Positions 29,863-30,808 of a stretch of 30,808 nt of DNA are shown here, in pieces. This stretch comes from a virus, in IMG/VR virus record IMGVR_UViG_3300020171_001013, positions 1-30,808 of that record. One strand, given 5' to 3'. The translations under genes and the position numbers were made by a program. Below the pieces are notes generated by a model, which had not been told where the DNA came from, searched no databases, and was given only the letters and a program-made list of their open reading frames with translations. Each line of letters begins with the position of its first letter. Position 1 is the stretch's first letter.

Positions 29863-30808
29863 TTGATTAATTTTACAAGACTTATAATAATATATCTCAT
29901 TACTTATCTGATAATACCGATAAACATAGTTGCTTTTGGCGCAACCCAAACGATGTCTACCTGTTCCTCTGCTGCATGGGACACAGCTTATTCAGCAGCC
30001 TCGGCAGGCGATACTATTGCGTTTCCGGCGGGCACTTGTAATCTCACAATGACAAAAACTATTGCGAAGGCAAATCTTGTCATCCTTGGTAATGGAGTAA
30101 GCAATACGCAAATAACAGGTGGATTTAATGTAACTGCCCCTGCGGCGAACGGACTAAGAGTTACGGCAATAAGGTTTGTGGGCGGGCCAGCAATGAATGC
30201 CAGTGGTTCTGGCTTATCTGGTTTAAGATACGATCATTGCTACTTTTATAATGGAAACTACTTTTTTAATTTTTATCCGAATGTAACCAATAGTGTTGTA
30301 GATCACTGTACTTATGACACAGTTACCGGGGAAGGCAACTACGTCTGGGGCGAAGTACCAAGAAGTTCTCCGGGGTTCCCATATGCCTTAGGCGCAGCTT
30401 CCGGTGGGGCAGGGGTTTATTTTGAAGATAATACCGTAATAAATGCAAGTTCAATGGCGCATTGGATTGTTCAAAGTCGTGGTGGTTCAAGAGTTGTTAT
30501 AAGATATAATCGTATAGCTTGCCCACAATGGGATTCAATTGACGCCCATGACAATTATGAGGGCACGAGTGAATCGGGTAGTGCTACATGGGAAATTTAC
30601 AACAACCTTTTTACTTCTGGCTCTAATTCAAGGCAGGTACATTTAAGGGGTGGGCAAGGCGTAGCATTTAACAACTACTTCTCAAGCAACACTTCGTGGA
30701 GCTTAACCCTAGACTCATATATTCTTTGTAACGAAACTTGCGTAAAAGGTTCTGTGGGTATTTGTTCCTGGCAAAACCAAGGCAACTATATATGGAACAA
30801 TAGATATA
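29863..30808 (+). CDS. Secreted beta-helix (pectate-lyase-like) protein, 3' truncated by window
   Basis: Open from TTG 29863 to the end of the window (315 codons seen). AGGAG at 29853-29857 lies 5 nt upstream; an ATG at 29858 runs into a stop after two codons. Residues 1-27 (MINFTRLIIIYLITYLIIPI, then NIVAFGA) read as a signal peptide. The mature region shows the start of a parallel beta-helix enzyme or adhesin: SAASAGDTIAFPAGTCNLT, LVILGNGVSNTQITGG, VDHCTYD, GVYFEDNTVINAS, RVVIRYNRI and AFNNYFSSN. Such motifs are typical of pectin/pectate-lyase-like folds in spikes. Catalytic residues cannot be assigned without the rest. Confidence 0.7.
   Translation, partial: MINFTRLIIIYLITYLIIPINIVAFGATQTMSTCSSAAWDTAYSAASAGDTIAFPAGTCNLTMTKTIAKANLVILGNGVSNTQITGGFNVTAPAANGLRVTAIRFVGGPAMNASGSGLSGLRYDHCYFYNGNYFFNFYPNVTNSVVDHCTYDTVTGEGNYVWGEVPRSSPGFPYALGAASGGAGVYFEDNTVINASSMAHWIVQSRGGSRVVIRYNRIACPQWDSIDAHDNYEGTSESGSATWEIYNNLFTSGSNSRQVHLRGGQGVAFNNYFSSNTSWSLTLDSYILCNETCVKGSVGICSWQNQGNYIWNNRY

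Noticed and set aside
1-30808. tRNA genes, CRISPR arrays, insertion sequences, attachment sites
   Set aside because: Reading both strands I saw no cloverleaf, regular repeat-spacer array, transposase motif or paired attachment repeat. Short or degenerate examples could be missed without computation.

Overview
The window is about 31 kb of a tailed-phage (or prophage) genome. Every credible gene is on the + strand, and neighbours are packed with 1-50 nt gaps or overlaps. The virion gene order is that of a short-tailed, P22-like phage: large terminase, portal, a GroES-like co-chaperonin, scaffold, zinc-finger protein, putative decoration protein, HK97-fold type major capsid protein, several accessory head or neck proteins, a gp4-like connector, a gp10-like DNA-stabilisation protein, fibre proteins, three ejection-type internal proteins, then tailspike and adhesin genes. 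No integrase, replication, lysis, tRNA or CRISPR gene is visible, so lifestyle cannot be judged. Sec-type signal peptides and AGGAGG-type ribosome sites fit a bacterial, probably Gram-negative, host. Base composition looks moderately AT-rich. The host cannot be named.

Region 1 (1-4548) is a sugar-nucleotide cassette. It encodes a NeuB-like nonulosonate synthase without its C-terminal SAF domain, a small Cys-rich protein, a close homologue of UDP-sulfoquinovose synthase (SQD1/SqdB), a NeuC-like hydrolysing UDP-GlcNAc 2-epimerase, a NeuA-like CMP-nonulosonate synthetase and a methyltransferase-like protein. NeuC, NeuB and NeuA together are the minimal set for CMP-N-acetylneuraminate from UDP-GlcNAc. 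The genes overlap one another, and the last overlaps the terminase, so the cassette appears coupled to late virion expression.

Region 2 (4529-17515) covers packaging, head and neck. A structured intergenic segment with an intrinsic terminator (6052-6142) separates terminase from portal. A GNRA-capped hairpin follows the capsid gene.

Region 3 (17502-24000) holds two fibre-type proteins, a small GNAT-like protein and three ejection-type proteins; the last of these carries a glycine-zipper membrane segment and a G9 tract inside its reading frame.

Region 4 (24012-end) is the most unusual part. Five consecutive tailspike, fibre or adhesin-like genes each begin with what reads as a Sec signal peptide, which virion proteins assembled in the cytoplasm should not need. 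In the first, the signal peptide lies between two in-frame copies of a 15-nt direct repeat exactly 90 nt apart, as if inserted into an ordinary tailspike N-terminus. In the third, the complete signal peptide is recovered only if translation starts at an ACG codon. The window ends inside the fifth, a probable beta-helix protein.
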